DNA of 64,000 nucleotides from Sitta carolinensis. Taxonomy: Eukaryota > Chordata > Aves > Passeriformes > Sittidae. Shown piece after piece: positions 24,801 to 34,600 of this stretch. The stretch is from assembly GCA_032173965.1 (NCBI GenBank), contig CM063284.1:102920410-102984409 (forward strand). Reading direction: 5' to 3'. The position numbers and the translations under genes were made by a program. How positions within the stretch are numbered: position 1 is the stretch's first letter; each line of letters starts with the position of its first letter. The notes below the pieces were generated by a model. It had not been told where the DNA came from, made no database searches, and saw only the letters and a program-made list of their open reading frames with translations.

Positions 24801-25640
24801 AATACCTTCAGGATATGTTGTATAAGTGATGAATGAATTTGGTCAAGTGGGGAGTCTGAACAACGTAGGCATTCCTACATTCAGACATATCTCTAAACTC
24901 TCCTTGAAGGATATCTTAGTTGGGCAATCTGAGGGAAACATGCAGATACCAAATTCCTGATCACAGAAAATGGTATCTGACCAAAAACTGCTTCAGAAAA
25001 TGGTATCCGACCGAAACTGCTTCAGAATCATATCCTACAAAAAGCCGAAAAGTTTAAAATTCCAGCATGCTAAATTAACATTTTGCTATTTAAAATATTT
25101 GGTTTAGTCTATTTAATGCTGGAAATTTAGTTTTCACTGACTGTCTTTCTTTTCTGAATTACACCATATCTGTCCTTCTGAAGCTCAAATAAAATCAATG
25201 CAACAAAACTAACTTCAGAAGTTAATTACCAGCTCCAGTGCATAAATCAGACAATTAGTGTTTCTTGCCAGTGACTGACTGTGATGTTCAGAAGTGGAGC
25301 TACAATGATCGTAGACCCAGACTATTACTTCTTCTCTAAGTGCCAGTACTTCTGAGATGAGTGACATGAGGAAGGAGAGCAGGGCATGGCTCTTTATAGA
25401 GGAGGCAAAGCCATGGTATAAGTGGTGTTCATGTGCTCACCATCAGCAGGTTTGAACTCCAAGAGAACTGCTTCTTCAGATCCATCTTCTCTGCTCTCCT
25501 TGATGCTCTCTACTTCACACCAGAAATCATCCATGGAGGTGCTGTCCATGGAGACCTGAGAGTTGGAGCGACTGAAGGCAGGAGGTACAGACTCGTTGGA
25601 AAGCATCCTGTTAATTCTTCGACAATGAGAGAAAGACTTT
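1..25640 (-). CDS. ARHGAP28: ARHGAP28, Rho GTPase-activating protein 28 (composite span, partial at both ends)
   Basis: Ten exons on the minus strand join into about 436 codons with no stop and matching phase at all nine junctions. The order is a serine-rich N-terminal segment (SNES, SFSHCRR), an acidic FW motif region (DDFWCEVESI), the signature EAEWLQDVGLSTLISG and STLTRTQAAAVQKRY, a variable linker, then GLTEVGDLSPEDMKKIRYL and the RhoGAP domain. RhoGAP proteins of this ARHGAP18/28/40 subfamily speed GTP hydrolysis by Rho GTPases, chiefly RhoA, and limit actin stress-fibre formation at the cytoskeleton. The N-terminal block and the LSLIELTAFYDALGVELKRN segment fit ARHGAP28 better than ARHGAP18 or ARHGAP40. 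Parts of the RhoGAP domain (EGILRVPGS, FYEDTFDW) are shared with those paralogues. The first coding exon and the exons after the window's left edge are missing. Confidence 0.9.
737..1250 (+). mobile_element. Endogenous retroviral LTR, copy A
   Basis: This block starts tgttctggttatggctgg and continues with agagttaattttcttcc, a stretch ending cagtgtttacacttagtc, and later a ggaggagtgaaggaatggctg tail. The order of these motifs is repeated in copy B immediately downstream, which marks both as members of one LTR family widespread in bird genomes. No gag, pol or env remnant lies between or beside the copies, so these are LTR-only remnants. The 3' terminal bases of A appear to continue after copy B at about 1834-1862 (ttggttaaaaccc). 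Confidence 0.6.
1251..1833 (+). mobile_element. Endogenous retroviral LTR, copy B
   Basis: Starting at tgtggtggtttgctggc, this copy repeats the landmarks of copy A: tagagttaattttcttca, a cagtgttaataata stretch, attgctgagcagg, and agcacagccaggaca. It ends agggttaaaccattaca, the usual family terminus. It has the same orientation as A and is diverged from it. A 157-codon open frame on the minus strand inside it is only antisense LTR sequence. Confidence 0.6.
2979..3061 (-). CDS. ARHGAP28: ARHGAP28 exon, RhoGAP helix LQALHLLIMLMPEANRDT
   Basis: This 83-nt exon has acceptor attcatgtccttag and donor GCCAAG|gtaagttc. Two bases complete a Lys codon from the previous exon and it ends in phase 0. It encodes ISKIKLQLQALHLLIML then MPEANRDTAK. 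The L-x-x-L-x-x-LP-x-x-N-R-x-T pattern is the conserved helix in the second half of RhoGAP domains that helps form the GTPase-binding surface. The residues match the subfamily well. Confidence 0.94.
3062..4228 (-). other. ARHGAP28 intron
   Basis: This intron of 1167 bp has a weak 42-bp-period duplication near 4103-4186 (cttcagag followed by an A-rich run, twice). Nothing else is recognisable. Confidence 0.8.
4229..4391 (-). CDS. ARHGAP28: ARHGAP28 exon, central RhoGAP helices (LLKMFIRELPSPL)
   Basis: This 163-nt exon runs from acceptor tttcttttatttttcag to donor GTAGAAA|gtatgtgg, starting in phase 0 and leaving one base. It encodes NLHQELEAKFYEDTFDWDQV, RNNDAAGLLKMFIRELPSPL and FTVEYLPAFITLVE. 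The LLKxFxRELPxPL motif is a hallmark of the RhoGAP domain. Its Lys and Arg help bind the GTPase and stabilise the fold around the arginine finger. The preceding FYEDTFDWDQV segment resembles ARHGAP18/40 as well as ARHGAP28. Open frames on the plus strand over this exon are shadows. Confidence 0.95.
4392..7644 (-). other. ARHGAP28 intron with an (AC)(TA) microsatellite
   Basis: This 3253-bp intron is AT-rich and contains the dinucleotide repeat at 5866-5915 and an A-rich stretch near 6925-7010. The open frames at 6231-6674 (minus) and 6547-7179 (plus) overlap each other in different frames and resemble no known protein. Confidence 0.8.
5866..5915. repeat. Compound (AC)n(TA)n(AC)n microsatellite
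   Basis: A short AC run is followed by about 15 TA units and then a second AC run. It is probably polymorphic in length. Confidence 0.95.
7645..7722 (-). CDS. ARHGAP28: ARHGAP28 exon with the RhoGAP arginine finger
   Basis: This 78-nt exon (26 codons, phase 0 at both ends) follows acceptor tcttgtttttcag and ends at GTCAAG|gtatacat. It encodes LLLKLEETGLETEGILRV then PGSASRVK. In RhoGAP proteins the Arg of the G-(I/L/V)-(F/L/Y)-R-x-x-G motif is the catalytic arginine finger inserted into the GTPase active site. Here it is the CGG codon at 7672-7674, so the domain looks catalytically competent. The donor begins gtatac, weaker than the gene's other donors. Confidence 0.94.
7723..9067 (-). other. 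ARHGAP28 intron with an A-rich tract
   Basis: This 1345-bp intron contains the long A/G tract at 8191-8245, which is a U/C-rich tract in the pre-mRNA. It also has a 17-bp direct duplication near 8937-8970 (acttagtctgtaatt twice). No other feature is seen. Confidence 0.8.
8191..8245. repeat. A-rich low-complexity tract
   Basis: This is a run of A broken by single G bases. On the gene's sense strand it is a 55-nt pyrimidine tract, without a nearby exon-like sequence. Confidence 0.95.
9068..9159 (-). CDS. ARHGAP28: ARHGAP28 exon, start of RhoGAP domain (GLFGVPLTVLLENDQ)
   Basis: This 92-nt exon has acceptor ttattatttttcag and donor CCAAAAA|gtgagtat. It begins with two bases completing Glu and ends in phase 0. 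It encodes ENGLFGVPLTVLLENDQKK then VPGVKVPLIFQK. The (F)GVPL motif marks the start of RhoGAP domains, and the IFQK run leads into the helix carrying the arginine finger in the next exon. Confidence 0.95.
9160..9263 (-). other. ARHGAP28 short intron (104 bp)
   Basis: Its ends are gtaccttg and ttatttttcag on the sense strand. Phase is continuous from RGRG/E to ENGLFGV. It is the shortest intron of the gene in this window. Confidence 0.92.
9264..9429 (-). CDS. ARHGAP28: ARHGAP28 exon, RFGLTEVGDLSPEDM helix before the RhoGAP domain
   Basis: This 166-nt exon runs from acceptor tactgtag to donor GACGAG|gtaccttg, starting in phase 0 and ending in phase 1. It encodes KFIVRKSRFGLTEVGDLSPE, DMKKIRYLSLIELTAFYDAL and GVELKRNRMERVRGRG. 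This segment immediately precedes the RhoGAP domain in the subfamily. The LSLIELTAFYDALG helix is close to ARHGAP28. The exon is much richer in GC and CpG than everything around it, with many codons ending in G or C. It is separated from the next exon by an intron of only 104 bp, the shortest in the gene here. Confidence 0.95.
9845..9877. repeat. (TG)n microsatellite
   Basis: An uninterrupted run of about 16 TG units. Confidence 0.97.
12026..12120. repeat. A-rich low-complexity region
   Basis: A-runs interspersed with C (caaaaaaacccc, ccaaccaacc, then a long A run). The open frames crossing it owe their Lys, Pro and Thr content to this bias. Confidence 0.85.
13024..13181 (-). CDS. ARHGAP28: ARHGAP28 exon, pre-GAP linker
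   Basis: This 158-nt exon has acceptor tttcccttattttcag and donor TTGCCA|gtaagttt, starting two bases into a codon and ending in phase 0. It encodes SKSCLDCGIDKVSPSITEEL, then SYDVSFSESITVLPKTQEW and a basic tail with FKKEDSALP. The EELSYDVSFSES segment matches the EELSFEVSYSE-type motif of ARHGAP28 and the equivalent segment in ARHGAP18. The KKED run before the next exon also fits. No catalytic residue is expected here. The region probably links the N-terminal module to the GLTEVGDLSPEDM segment in the next exon. Confidence 0.88.
13182..15087 (-). other. ARHGAP28 intron
   Basis: This intron of 1906 bp is AT-rich. It has no recognisable repeat, RNA gene or additional exon. Confidence 0.8.
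15088..15175 (-). CDS. ARHGAP28: ARHGAP28 exon, variable linker
   Basis: This 88-nt exon lies between acceptor ttttccttgcctatcag and donor TTAGCT|gtgagtat. It starts in phase 0 and ends with one base of a Ser codon completed by the next exon. The translation PTFETVPVSPVSSNG then PGQKPVWKSVS is proline- and serine-rich and parallels the linker of mammalian ARHGAP28 (an ETIPV..PV.SNG..PGQ pattern). Using the other nearby AG (ctgcag further upstream) would bring in a TGA in this frame, which supports the chosen start. It belongs to the poorly conserved region before the RhoGAP domain, so support comes from phase, splice sites and this local similarity together. Confidence 0.82.
15176..20710 (-). 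other. ARHGAP28 intron(s); expected linker exon not identified
   Basis: This 5535-bp gap separates an exon ending SDSS (phase 0) from one starting PTFET (phase 0). Mammalian ARHGAP28 carries roughly 60 more residues at this point, so one or two poorly conserved exons may be hidden here or absent in this lineage. The best partial candidate is a 90-nt open frame at 18818-18907 with a good donor but no phase-compatible acceptor. The interval also holds the C-tract at 18466-18496. Confidence 0.6.
18466..18496. repeat. Poly-C tract (poly-G on the ARHGAP28 sense strand)
   Basis: Two C runs are separated by a single T and preceded by a C/T-rich stretch. In the pre-mRNA this is a G run able to form G-quadruplexes. 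Confidence 0.95.
20711..20928 (-). CDS. ARHGAP28: ARHGAP28 exon, conserved EWLQDVGLSTLISG / TLTRTQAAAVQKR block
   Basis: This 218-nt exon has acceptor cttcctccacag and donor TCTTCT|gtaagtg. It starts with two bases finishing the Glu codon of EGELEAEW and ends in phase 0. The translation includes EAEWLQDVGLSTLISG, a short acidic stretch, LLSTLTRTQAAAVQKRYN, TLRKKNKHTVRDVRDIFG and a terminal SDSS. This is the most diagnostic N-terminal block of the ARHGAP18/28/40 subfamily, and its wording (QDVGLSTLISG, HTVRDVRDIFG) matches ARHGAP28 almost residue for residue. The basic RKKNKH run could contact membrane or act in localisation, but that is speculation. The downstream intron is the one in which expected linker sequence was not located. 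Confidence 0.95.
21278..21313 (-). CDS. ARHGAP28: Candidate 36-nt cassette microexon of ARHGAP28
   Basis: Between two confirmed exons, a 36-nt segment has an acceptor (tattttatttccatcag) and a near-consensus donor (AATG|gtgagtg) on the gene's strand. Its length is a multiple of three. In the phase set by the upstream exon (one carried base) it has no stop and would insert 12 residues, read as A-KWLSPVHHATN before the EGELEAEW block. Skipping it also keeps the frame, as expected for an alternative exon. I do not recall these residues in known ARHGAP28 proteins. A chance match is possible because the test is short. Both the inclusion and the function are inference. Confidence 0.35.
24964..25022. 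repeat. Two-copy tandem duplication, 30 and 29 bp
   Basis: Unit one begins cagaaaatggtatctgacc and unit two cagaaaatggtatccgacc. They differ by two substitutions and one missing A. Confidence 0.9.
25441..25640 (-). CDS. ARHGAP28: ARHGAP28 exon, N-terminal serine-rich region
   Basis: This 200-nt exon follows a strong acceptor (ctcttttcag) and ends at GATG|gtgagc. It begins with one base completing a codon from the previous exon and ends with one base of the next. The translation runs KSFSHCRRINRMLSNES, then SRSNSQVSMDSTSMDDFW and EVESIKESREDGS, close to the known N-terminus of ARHGAP28. It is rich in Ser, Asp and Glu, suggesting a disordered phosphorylatable segment. The in-frame ATG at 25604-25606 (in RINRMLSN) could start a shorter isoform, but the frame is open back through the acceptor, so a longer N-terminus encoded upstream is likely. 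That upstream exon was not found in the window. Confidence 0.92.
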
Positions 25641-28600
25641 CTGAAAAGAGAAAGCAAAACAAATAAAATCATCTTTCTATCACGCTATACTATGCCACGC
25701 AAATGGAGCAGGCAACCAGTGCTTGACCTATGACTGTACCAGGAAGTAGGAACAAGATTTCAGAGGCCAAGTACACAGTTCTGGTATTTGTCATTATCTC
25801 CGCTGCTCACAACAATTATAGCTGGATATGTATTTTGCATCTAATAATTTATCTCTTTAATGTCCTTCAGTATTTCCCACTCTAGAGAGAACTCAGGAAA
25901 TGCAATTTCTGTTTCTAATACTGGTATCCATCTAAAGAAACACTGGAAAACTATTTTCACTTCTTTTTGCCTCAGTTTTTCTTTCTGTCCCTTTCTGTTT
26001 TGCTTACTGGCTAAAATGCTTCAGTGAAAACTTCTCTGGGGAAAAATAATGAGACTTGGGAACCCTAAAATATTTCACAAACTCATAAACTCATCTTCAA
26101 TCCAAAAAATGATTAAAAACTTGACAGGTTTTAAATTGGAAGAATAATAACTTCTTATTTGAAAACCCTTTTAAAAATATTTGGGTTTTTTCCTTAAGTT
26201 AAAATAATTTTAAACAAAATTTGACTTTGAATTAAAATAGTATATTCTAGGTCGAACAGAGGTTTTGATCACAAGTTCAAAAAATTATGATTCACCAAAA
26301 AGTCAAGTTTCAAGTTAAGATTCAATACAGGGATTGAATTAAAACAAAGTTTGTTCTTTACTCTTTTGTTCTTGTCTTTTTCCCACTGTAAGTACTTCCA
26401 GATGAAGAGTTACACAAATTCATTCAAAATCTCATATAACACCCACCACGATGAAAATTGTCTGACTTCACTCTTTTGAGTTATTGTGGCTGCAATACTG
26501 TAAACAGCTTTTGTATGTGTAATTGCAGTAGATACAGTAATCAGTAGTAATAACCACAATAATATTTGTACAAAGGAGTTAGGAGGTAACATAATTTTGG
26601 TAGAGAGCTAGACCATAGCAATTAATGGAAAATTCTGACATAAGGTCTTCTGACCTTCACTTATCTGAATTAATTCAAATGCAGTTTCCCTTTCTCTTCC
26701 TTTTCTGTATGGCATGATCCTGCCAACATGCCTTTGTTTAAAACCACAGGCATCACTTTTACTCCACTAAAAAAAAGGTATTTCCTTTTCAGTTTTCCCT
26801 CCTTATCAAAGTTTTCCTAGTGTATGTATAAACAATGTATTATTTCATAAAGCTGACTGAGCATGCTTCTCCCTCACTGTACTGCTGCCTCTGCTTCATC
26901 CTTCCCTGCCAGTGAAGGGCTGGATGCCTCCCTGGGGCTTGCAGAGCCTCCTCACTTTATTTGTGCAGGTCCTTCTGGGCTAGGTCTGAGCCCCAAGCTG
27001 GGGAGCTGTGGTGGAAACAACAGAGTACAAAAAATCCAACTTTGGACATGATCAGGCTTCATAAAAAACAAAGCTCAGGCCTTTGCCTCTTTTTGAACAC
27101 TCATAGGTATAATATGGACGATTCATCTGCCAAATCACCCCCTGTGCTGTTGGAAGCAAAGCTTTCTAAAGGGCATCAACATTGCAGCAGAGGAGAACAT
27201 GTTATGGGATGGTGGAGACGTTCTCTGGGAAGAGAAGTGCTGTCTTCAGAGTTTCTCTCCATTTCTCTCCTCATAAACAGTCTGCTTTAAAACACAGTGC
27301 TGAAACCTACTGTTTTAAGTAGAACAAACCACAGTCACCAAATGCAAGAGGAATTTGTGACACAAATGTGGTTAAAATGCTTTCATTGTAGCTCTCCCTC
27401 TGGAGAAATGTGAGTTTCAGTTGGCTTTTGCTTCCAAAGCCTCACACGGCTGGGAAACCTGATAAATTACAATCACTGGCATTATGCATCTGGATAAGCC
27501 GGCCTCTGGGACTTTTGTATGGAATTCCCTTTCTATTATGGATTCATCTATGTCTCTTCCTCACATTAGCAAGTAAGAAAAATCAAGAATCACTGCCTGG
27601 ACTTAGATATGAGTTAATACTGTACCAAGCATCCCTGAGCAGAGGTCTTAGCCAACAGAAGCAGAACCCCTAAGAAGCATCCAGAAAACCTTATTTGTTC
27701 AGCTGGGAGCCAGGCGGGACAGGGCAAACAGCACCCACGAACCAATTGCTTGTTGCTGTGAAAACCTGAGCTCTTTTGTTTAAAAGATGATAGTGAACAC
27801 AAATAAGGAAAAAGGCAAAACTACCTGGTACTCTAATAATGTTTGGGGCCGCTGTTCACTGCACATTGTGCAAGCAGAGGAGATGCCAAGGCCTGGGGTC
27901 TGTCCTCCTGCCACAGCTTATCCCTCATCAGTCTCCTCTTCAGCCTGAGACCCTGACACTGCTGCTCACTGAAAAATTCATGTCCCTGCTTAATATAAAC
28001 CTTTGTAGAAAAGTAAGTCCCTACACATGCTATATAGCACAGCCCAGAGCTCCCGAGTCAGCAGTTGCAGGAAGGAATGCTCTCACCATTCTGGAATCAA
28101 ACACGAGCTGGGATGAGAAGTGGACATCCCTGACAGTATCACGTGCTCCCATCATTTAGTCATGAACAGGGAATTTGAACATTTCCTGCCCTCCCAGTGT
28201 GAATCTTGCACATGACCTTTTTGCTCTTCAGGCGCCACACCACACTGATCCTTGGGCTTCGACTCCATCAGCACTTCAGCTGGCTCAGACCAAGGCTTTT
28301 TATTTCACCATATTAGGAAGAAAGAGGCTTGGTGGGTTGCTGCTTCTCTCCCCACAGTGAGTGTGCTTGTTTTGTAATATTACCATACTAAAAAGCTAAA
28401 TGCAAAATAGACCACGTAGAACAGCAACAACTGCTGTGGCAACTAGCTTTGCCAAATACTTCTAATGTTCCTGTGCAATTAATGTGCATTTACAACAATA
28501 TTACAAGCAGAGAGCTTATTTGGAAAATCAGCTGAATAAAGTCTCCAGCGAACTTCATATTTGAGGCTTGTTATCTCAGCTGGGATTAAATCAAGTTTTG

Positions 28601-30931
28601 TAAAATTCCTGTAACAAGAAAGGTTAGGCAGAGGTGCTTTATCCTTATTGGTAAACATCTGAAGCTTGCTTCTAGGTGGTACAAACCTTCTCCAATTATT
28701 CTGAGTCTGCCTATTAAAAGCTCATGTGTTTGAAAGACTTCCAGTTGCTGTTTTGACCCATATACCTGTGACTTTTATCCTGGAGGAAGTGGTCTTGCCT
28801 TTATGTGATAATGGCAGTTGTCTCCCATTTCCTCCAGCCAAGGTTGCTCAAAACAGTTTCAGGAAAAAAAAAATCCTACTGAGGAAGCAAAGCATATCCT
28901 TCACTGCTTTTAATTAATTCTTGAAGGACACTGTAAGAGCACTGACTCAGCAATCTGCCTGCCTGTCTCAGAAACAGCTAAAGAAGCCCAGGTTGCCTGT
29001 TACCTGGGAACCCTTGCAGGAGAAAACCTCTGTTCCTGACACCTTTTTCATCCTCAAGCTGTCCTTTTTTGGTCTTTTTTTTCTCAGTGTCTGAAGAGAA
29101 GTTTAGAACAATAAAACATTGTCGCTAAGCTGATTCTGTTGTTCCTACAGAAAAGTTGTAAACCAGTCCTGTTAAGTAAGCAGCAATCACAAAGTTCATG
29201 CTAAGTTTCTTTTGTTCCCTCACATACATGGGTAGTAGTGAGTTAATCTGAAATGCTGATTAAATTAAACACAGGAGGGATCTCAGATCCTGGCTTCCTT
29301 AATGGAAAAAGTTGAGAGAGGAGTATGAACCTAAAAGCGTTGAGCAAATATTATACCAACTCCACTGGATGAGCTGAAATGTTTTCCAGGATGAAATAAA
29401 ATAAAAAAGAAAAGCCACATAAAACACTGAGCAAGAAAAGGGAAAGAAGGGAAAAGTATCTAAGAATTGATGTTATCAAAGAACTTGTCTGTTACTGGAT
29501 ATTCACAGGAGAAAGAGTTAAAGAGTGTCAGGAAGGAGAAATCTGATATCATTTAGAAAGCTTTCTGTGCAAAGATTATTGCAGAGAAGGAGGTTAGATT
29601 TCATGGGGCACTAGAAAGCTTATTCAACTGTGTGTGACTCTGGCTTTGGCCTGGTGTATGTTTATAATGCTGATGAAATGCAACAGCTAAACAGACCTCC
29701 TGACCCTATATTTTACCATCCATACGTACTGCAGTAGTGTGCTGTTCAGGATCTGATACCACCTATTGATTTCAGGATAGCCAAGTCAGATCCAATAAGC
29801 TATTCTTACCTTATCCTCAAAGTAAAGGTTTGTAAAACCACATGAAGAGCTGGCTCAGTGACACTTAATGATTATTCACAGGCTCAGTAATGATAAAGCC
29901 AGGCTTGTATTTTGAGTTTAATTAAGTAATAGATGGTAAAGAATCCATAAAACAAATAAGAGCAATAAAGCCATCATGTAGTTAAAAACAGCCCTTGATT
30001 GTTGCTTAGACAAGGAAAGGACATTCTGTGGGCTGTTATCCTTATTTCATTTGGTGGGTCCTGAACCTGCTTCTCCACAATTAGTCACGTTTATAAGAAG
30101 GGAAAGGTGAATGAAGCAAATTGTCCTGTCATTGTAGGACAAAGGACCTTTACAAACTGCAATCATTCTACCAGTATACCTACTTGTTCAGCTTTTCCCA
30201 AATGGGATGGTAGCTTACATTGACAGGGAAACAACTTTTATTCCTCTTTACTAAAAACTGTTCTGAATTGTTAGCAGTCATGTACCATTATACCCCTTTC
30301 TTCTAAATAAAATGTCTACAAATTCCAGGCAAAGGAAGAGACCAGCAATGGGAAATAGTATTTTTGTGCACAGTTCACTCTTGACCCAAATCTCTCATCT
30401 TCTGATTCCTTCCTGGTGACCTTGTTCCTGCACTGTTTGTGGTCTGCTTATTTCCTTCTCCCCATGCTTCATGGCTTCTGATCACAGAGAAGGGTATATA
30501 TCAGACAATATCCCCCCAACTCCATCTACACACTTCTGTTTCTGATTATCGTGCAGATGTAAGGCAAATTGTAGACAGTGGATAGTAAAGTTTCCTTGTC
30601 CTCTCTCTAGCATCTGGTATAGCAAATATCTAAACTGTCATGCTCACTCTTGCTGTCATGCTGCCCTGCTTTGTAAAAGAGTATTTGAGTGAGAGGCAGA
30701 GGAAGGTTTTATTTCATTATTAATTTTCTCATCCTGTGGCCCAGCAGAACTCGAAAAACATATGAATCTCATCTCTCTTTGTTAACAAAGATGGGTTTGA
30801 AAATAAGCTATCACCTTACTGTATTGGTTAGATTTCAAAACACAGGAATACTCTTTTGCCAGTCTTTGTATTCTACAAAAGATTCTTCAAAATATGTTTC
30901 TGTCAACTTGAATTTTACTCCAGATTCTGCA
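25641..30931. other. Non-coding: upstream ARHGAP28 intron or flank
   Basis: No exon matching the expected ARHGAP28 N-terminus is visible on the minus strand. The exon at 25640 needs an upstream coding exon ending in two bases of a codon. A slightly GC-richer patch at about 26860-27030 has no coding similarity. Short open frames are unremarkable. Confidence 0.7.
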
Positions 30932-31683
30932 CCTGGGGCGGGTCAACCCTGGATATATGCACATATTGAGCAAGAGAATAATGGAGAGCAGCACTACAAA
31001 ATGGTCCTGGGGGTCCCATCGATGGCAAGTCAAACATGAGACATCAGTGTCCTAGCAGGCAGGACCAACCCTGTCCTGGGGGGCATCAGGCACAGCATCG
31101 CCAGCCAGGCAGGAGAGGGGATTGTCCTGCCCTGCTCTGAGCTGGGGCAGCCTCACCTCGAGTGCTGGGGACAGGTTTGGGTGCCACAATATGAGAAGGA
31201 TATACAGGTATCAGAGATCATACAAAGGAGGTCTAAAAAGATGGTGAACAGTCTCCAGGGAAAGCTGTATTTAAAGTGCCTGAAATCACTTGGCTTTTTC
31301 AGCCTGGAAAAGTGGAGACTGAAGGGAGACTTCACAGCAGTCCACAGCTTCCTCGTGAGGGGAAGAGGAGGAGCAGGCACTGACCTCTTTTCTCTGGTGA
31401 TCAGCAATAGGACATAAGGGAATGGAATGAAGCTGTTTCAAGTGCTGTTTGAGTTGGATATTAGGTAAAGATTTTTTTACCCGGCGGGCACTGGAAAGTG
31501 CTCCCCAGGGAAGTGGTCACAGCACCAAGCCTGACAGAGTTCAAGAAACTTGGGATGCTTCCAAAAGTAATGCTCTCAGGCACATGGGGTGATTCTTGGG
31601 GTTGTCATGTGTAGGGCCAGGAGCTGGACTTAGATGATCCTTGTGGTTCCTTCCAACTCAGGATGTTCCAAGCTTCTATGATA
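30932..31683 (+). mobile_element. CR1 LINE, 5'-truncated copy
   Basis: The copy covers the 3' part of CR1. Landmarks in order are gggcatcaggcacagcatcg, cctcacctcgagtgctgggg, ttttcagcctggaaaagtgg, cttcctcgtgaggggaaga, caggcactgacctctttt and gagctggactta. It ends with ttccaactcaggatg and a single CTATGAT-type terminal repeat. CR1 is the major avian LINE and is typically 5'-truncated with such a short 3' terminal repeat instead of poly(A). Open frames inside it are too broken to encode reverse transcriptase. It is antisense to ARHGAP28. Confidence 0.93.
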
Positions 31684-34600
31684 TTTGGACCAAAAGGGGT
31701 TGACAAATGAATCTTAAGATTTAAAAATTTAAAAGAGAAAATATTTTTAATATTTACAGGAATTAAAAGTTTAGTTTATTTAATTATATTTTGTCTGCAA
31801 TTCATCAAGGTAGTAACAGAAGTTAGGAGACTGAGTTGCGGAATTCGCATGCCAGTGTTACCTACCAGCATTTAAAAATGCGTTTCACCTTGGGTTCTTC
31901 AGCTGTCTCTTATGCAATGCCTTTGCAAGTGGCAGGGAAGTTCCCTGCTGTAACAAAGGCCACATTGTGGCCCCTCTTCAGCCCAGCAAGGAGATTGCAG
32001 AAGAATCTCTCTCTGTTTGCGGGTTTCAGTGTGAGGGCTCTCACAATCAAACCCTTTGAGCTAGGGGAGTTCAGGGAATATATTCTTTAGGTATTGCCTG
32101 TTGGCAACAGTGACCTTTGGGGACATAACCCAGACCTCTCCTCCACAGTGGCAGTCACATCACTTCAGCTTTGGCCTGATGCAACAGAGACAGTGCACTA
32201 CATGGCTGCAATGGGTCTGTCAAAATCTGAAAGGGACTATTTCATCTGCTTTCTCCTAACAAAGCTATTGCTAAAGGGCAGAAGGGGTTCCCAAATGATT
32301 AAAACTAACAAGAGTATGTTCTGTTGGAGTTTTTTTTTCAAGTTAATTGGAAAGAATTCTTTTCATATACATTAAGAGGAAGCAGTATAAGCCAGTTTTC
32401 AATGCTGATGACTTAAGAAGAACAGATCATGGCAGAATATGTTACATGTAATTTTCAGTGGGTATGGGCAAGATAAGAAACATCTGGATATGACCTACAG
32501 GAGGAAAAAGCTGGACATGAGCAGCAAGTTCAAATATCTTAAATATTTCCAACACATATCTATTGTTAGAAGTGAAAAAATTCGTTTGTTGTGTTGATGC
32601 TTGCCTAAGACCTATTTCTTTTATATGAAAAACGAATCCATGTGTCCAGGGTAGGACAAAGTTTTCCAGGAGGAAACATATGCATGTGGGCCATGTACTG
32701 TGGGCTTAGAAAATCCTGTGCTTCCAGAAAATGTTTGCTCTATTGTGCCTTTACAGTATGAACGACTTGTGTCTGAGCACTGAACCCACTGATGTCACAC
32801 TTTATCAGTTAGAGCTGCTAAAAGGCTCCAGGAGCACCAGGCTCACTGCACATACACTGTGCAATTTATCCACTTCTGTTGAGTAGATGCCTCCATAAAT
32901 GCCATCTGGCACTCACCCAGAGAGATCCTAGTTAGCTGAGCACCCTGAAATCCAAGGCAAACCCTTCAGATTCCACCTGGACTGAACCTGAGAATATATG
33001 TGGCAGCTCTGGGTTTACACCTATAACATCACCAGTCCTTAGCATGAATTACTCAGTGAAGGCACACAAATGGCATGAGGCAGAAGAATATTGTTCCACA
33101 GTTTGGTGCAAGCAGTGTCTTAACTAAAGCAGCAAGTAAAGATGATTAAGAGTCACATGAAGGAAAAGGAGAGCAGGAAGCACAAATATATTAGATTCTG
33201 TCTAAACACTGGTACTGCACCAACTGTGATGCTGTTCACTGCAGGAACTCAGACCCTCCACAGAGAGATCTCTGTAGCTTTGAGGAAGACCTCACAAAAG
33301 GCAGCGGAAAAGCTGCCATGCTCCTTTGCTTCCTATTGCGCTGGTAGTGTCATTTCTAAAGTAACCAACAGCCCTGTAAACACTCCCTGGGTACAGCATG
33401 GTCTCATGTCAGCTAGAGTACATCAGGCCACTGTGCATCCTTGTGCGTGCAACTACTAATACCAAGGAGTTAGAAGGAGGAGGAAGGCAATGTGCAGACT
33501 GATCCAGTATATTTTTTCACAAAAAAATTGATAAGCCTCTGCAGGCAACTCACATTTAGCCAGATTATTTATAACACAATAGGATACAGTTAAAACGGCA
33601 GGAAATGCACAGGTTCAGGTGTTCCAATGGGGCTCAAATCATTTCCTAAGCAAAGAAGCAAACCAAGTAAAATCCCTGTGAGATGTAAACTTGGTAATTT
33701 TAGAAGAGTTTTGGCTTTAGAACCACAAATTAAAGTTTTTAAAGACAAATACATATCAAAATACTCAGGAGACACAATGAAGCACTGATACATAAGGGGT
33801 CAAACTTTCTACAGCTTTCAACACATCTTCTAACATTGCCTACACTTACGATGAAAATGTGAAAGAATATACGTTTTTATTTTTATATCATCTAGAGGAG
33901 CTGTCCTTTCAACCAGCATGATTATTATCATTAAGAAACTCACAGTATTAGTATGACTCTCTGAAACACTTCAAAAGACAAGGTCAGTAACAAGGTAAGG
34001 TAATAGCATAACGATCTGACTATACTGTCTATTGGAAGGTAGCTAATGAAACTGCATACATTGCAAGTGTAAGCACTTTTAAGTCCTGATATAAGCAATG
34101 AAGGGAGGCAGATACATCTAGAGAGTGAACATGTAAACTAAACAGGAGCTTAATGTCATGCAATGTGTTTGAAGTTTTCTTTGTGCTTAGTTTTAAGTGA
34201 AGTCCAGCTGTTACTTTCTTCCTTCCTATAATTAATGAATGCTTTTAAGTTAATGTCACCACTCCACCCATTGCACTTTTTTCAAAGACTTCAGGACCTA
34301 AGCAAACAAGCATTACTTGAGTTATTGGTTTTTCCTTTAGATGTTTTTAATGTATATTCAAGGCCATGGCTGACCTACAAAATATGAATAAGTAAACTCT
34401 AATGTATTCATTTACATTTTTGTCATGAATTGTATTTATGACAAAATGTTTTGAATGTTTGGCTTCACAGAACTGGACTGAAGTAATGTAAATGCAAAGT
34501 ACAACCCACTGAACTTTTAAAGCTAAGCAAAACACTACTTTTAAAGTTATTTTATTGAAAAAGATGCATATTCACTTAAGACACTCTTGAATCTTTTGAC

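Larger units (their letters stand above)
20929..25440 (-). other. ARHGAP28 intron containing the candidate microexon
   Basis: This 4512-bp interval joins the two best-supported N-terminal exons directly in frame. It contains the 36-nt candidate exon at 21278-21313 and a 29-30-bp tandem duplication at 24964-25022. I see no other gene. Confidence 0.82.
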
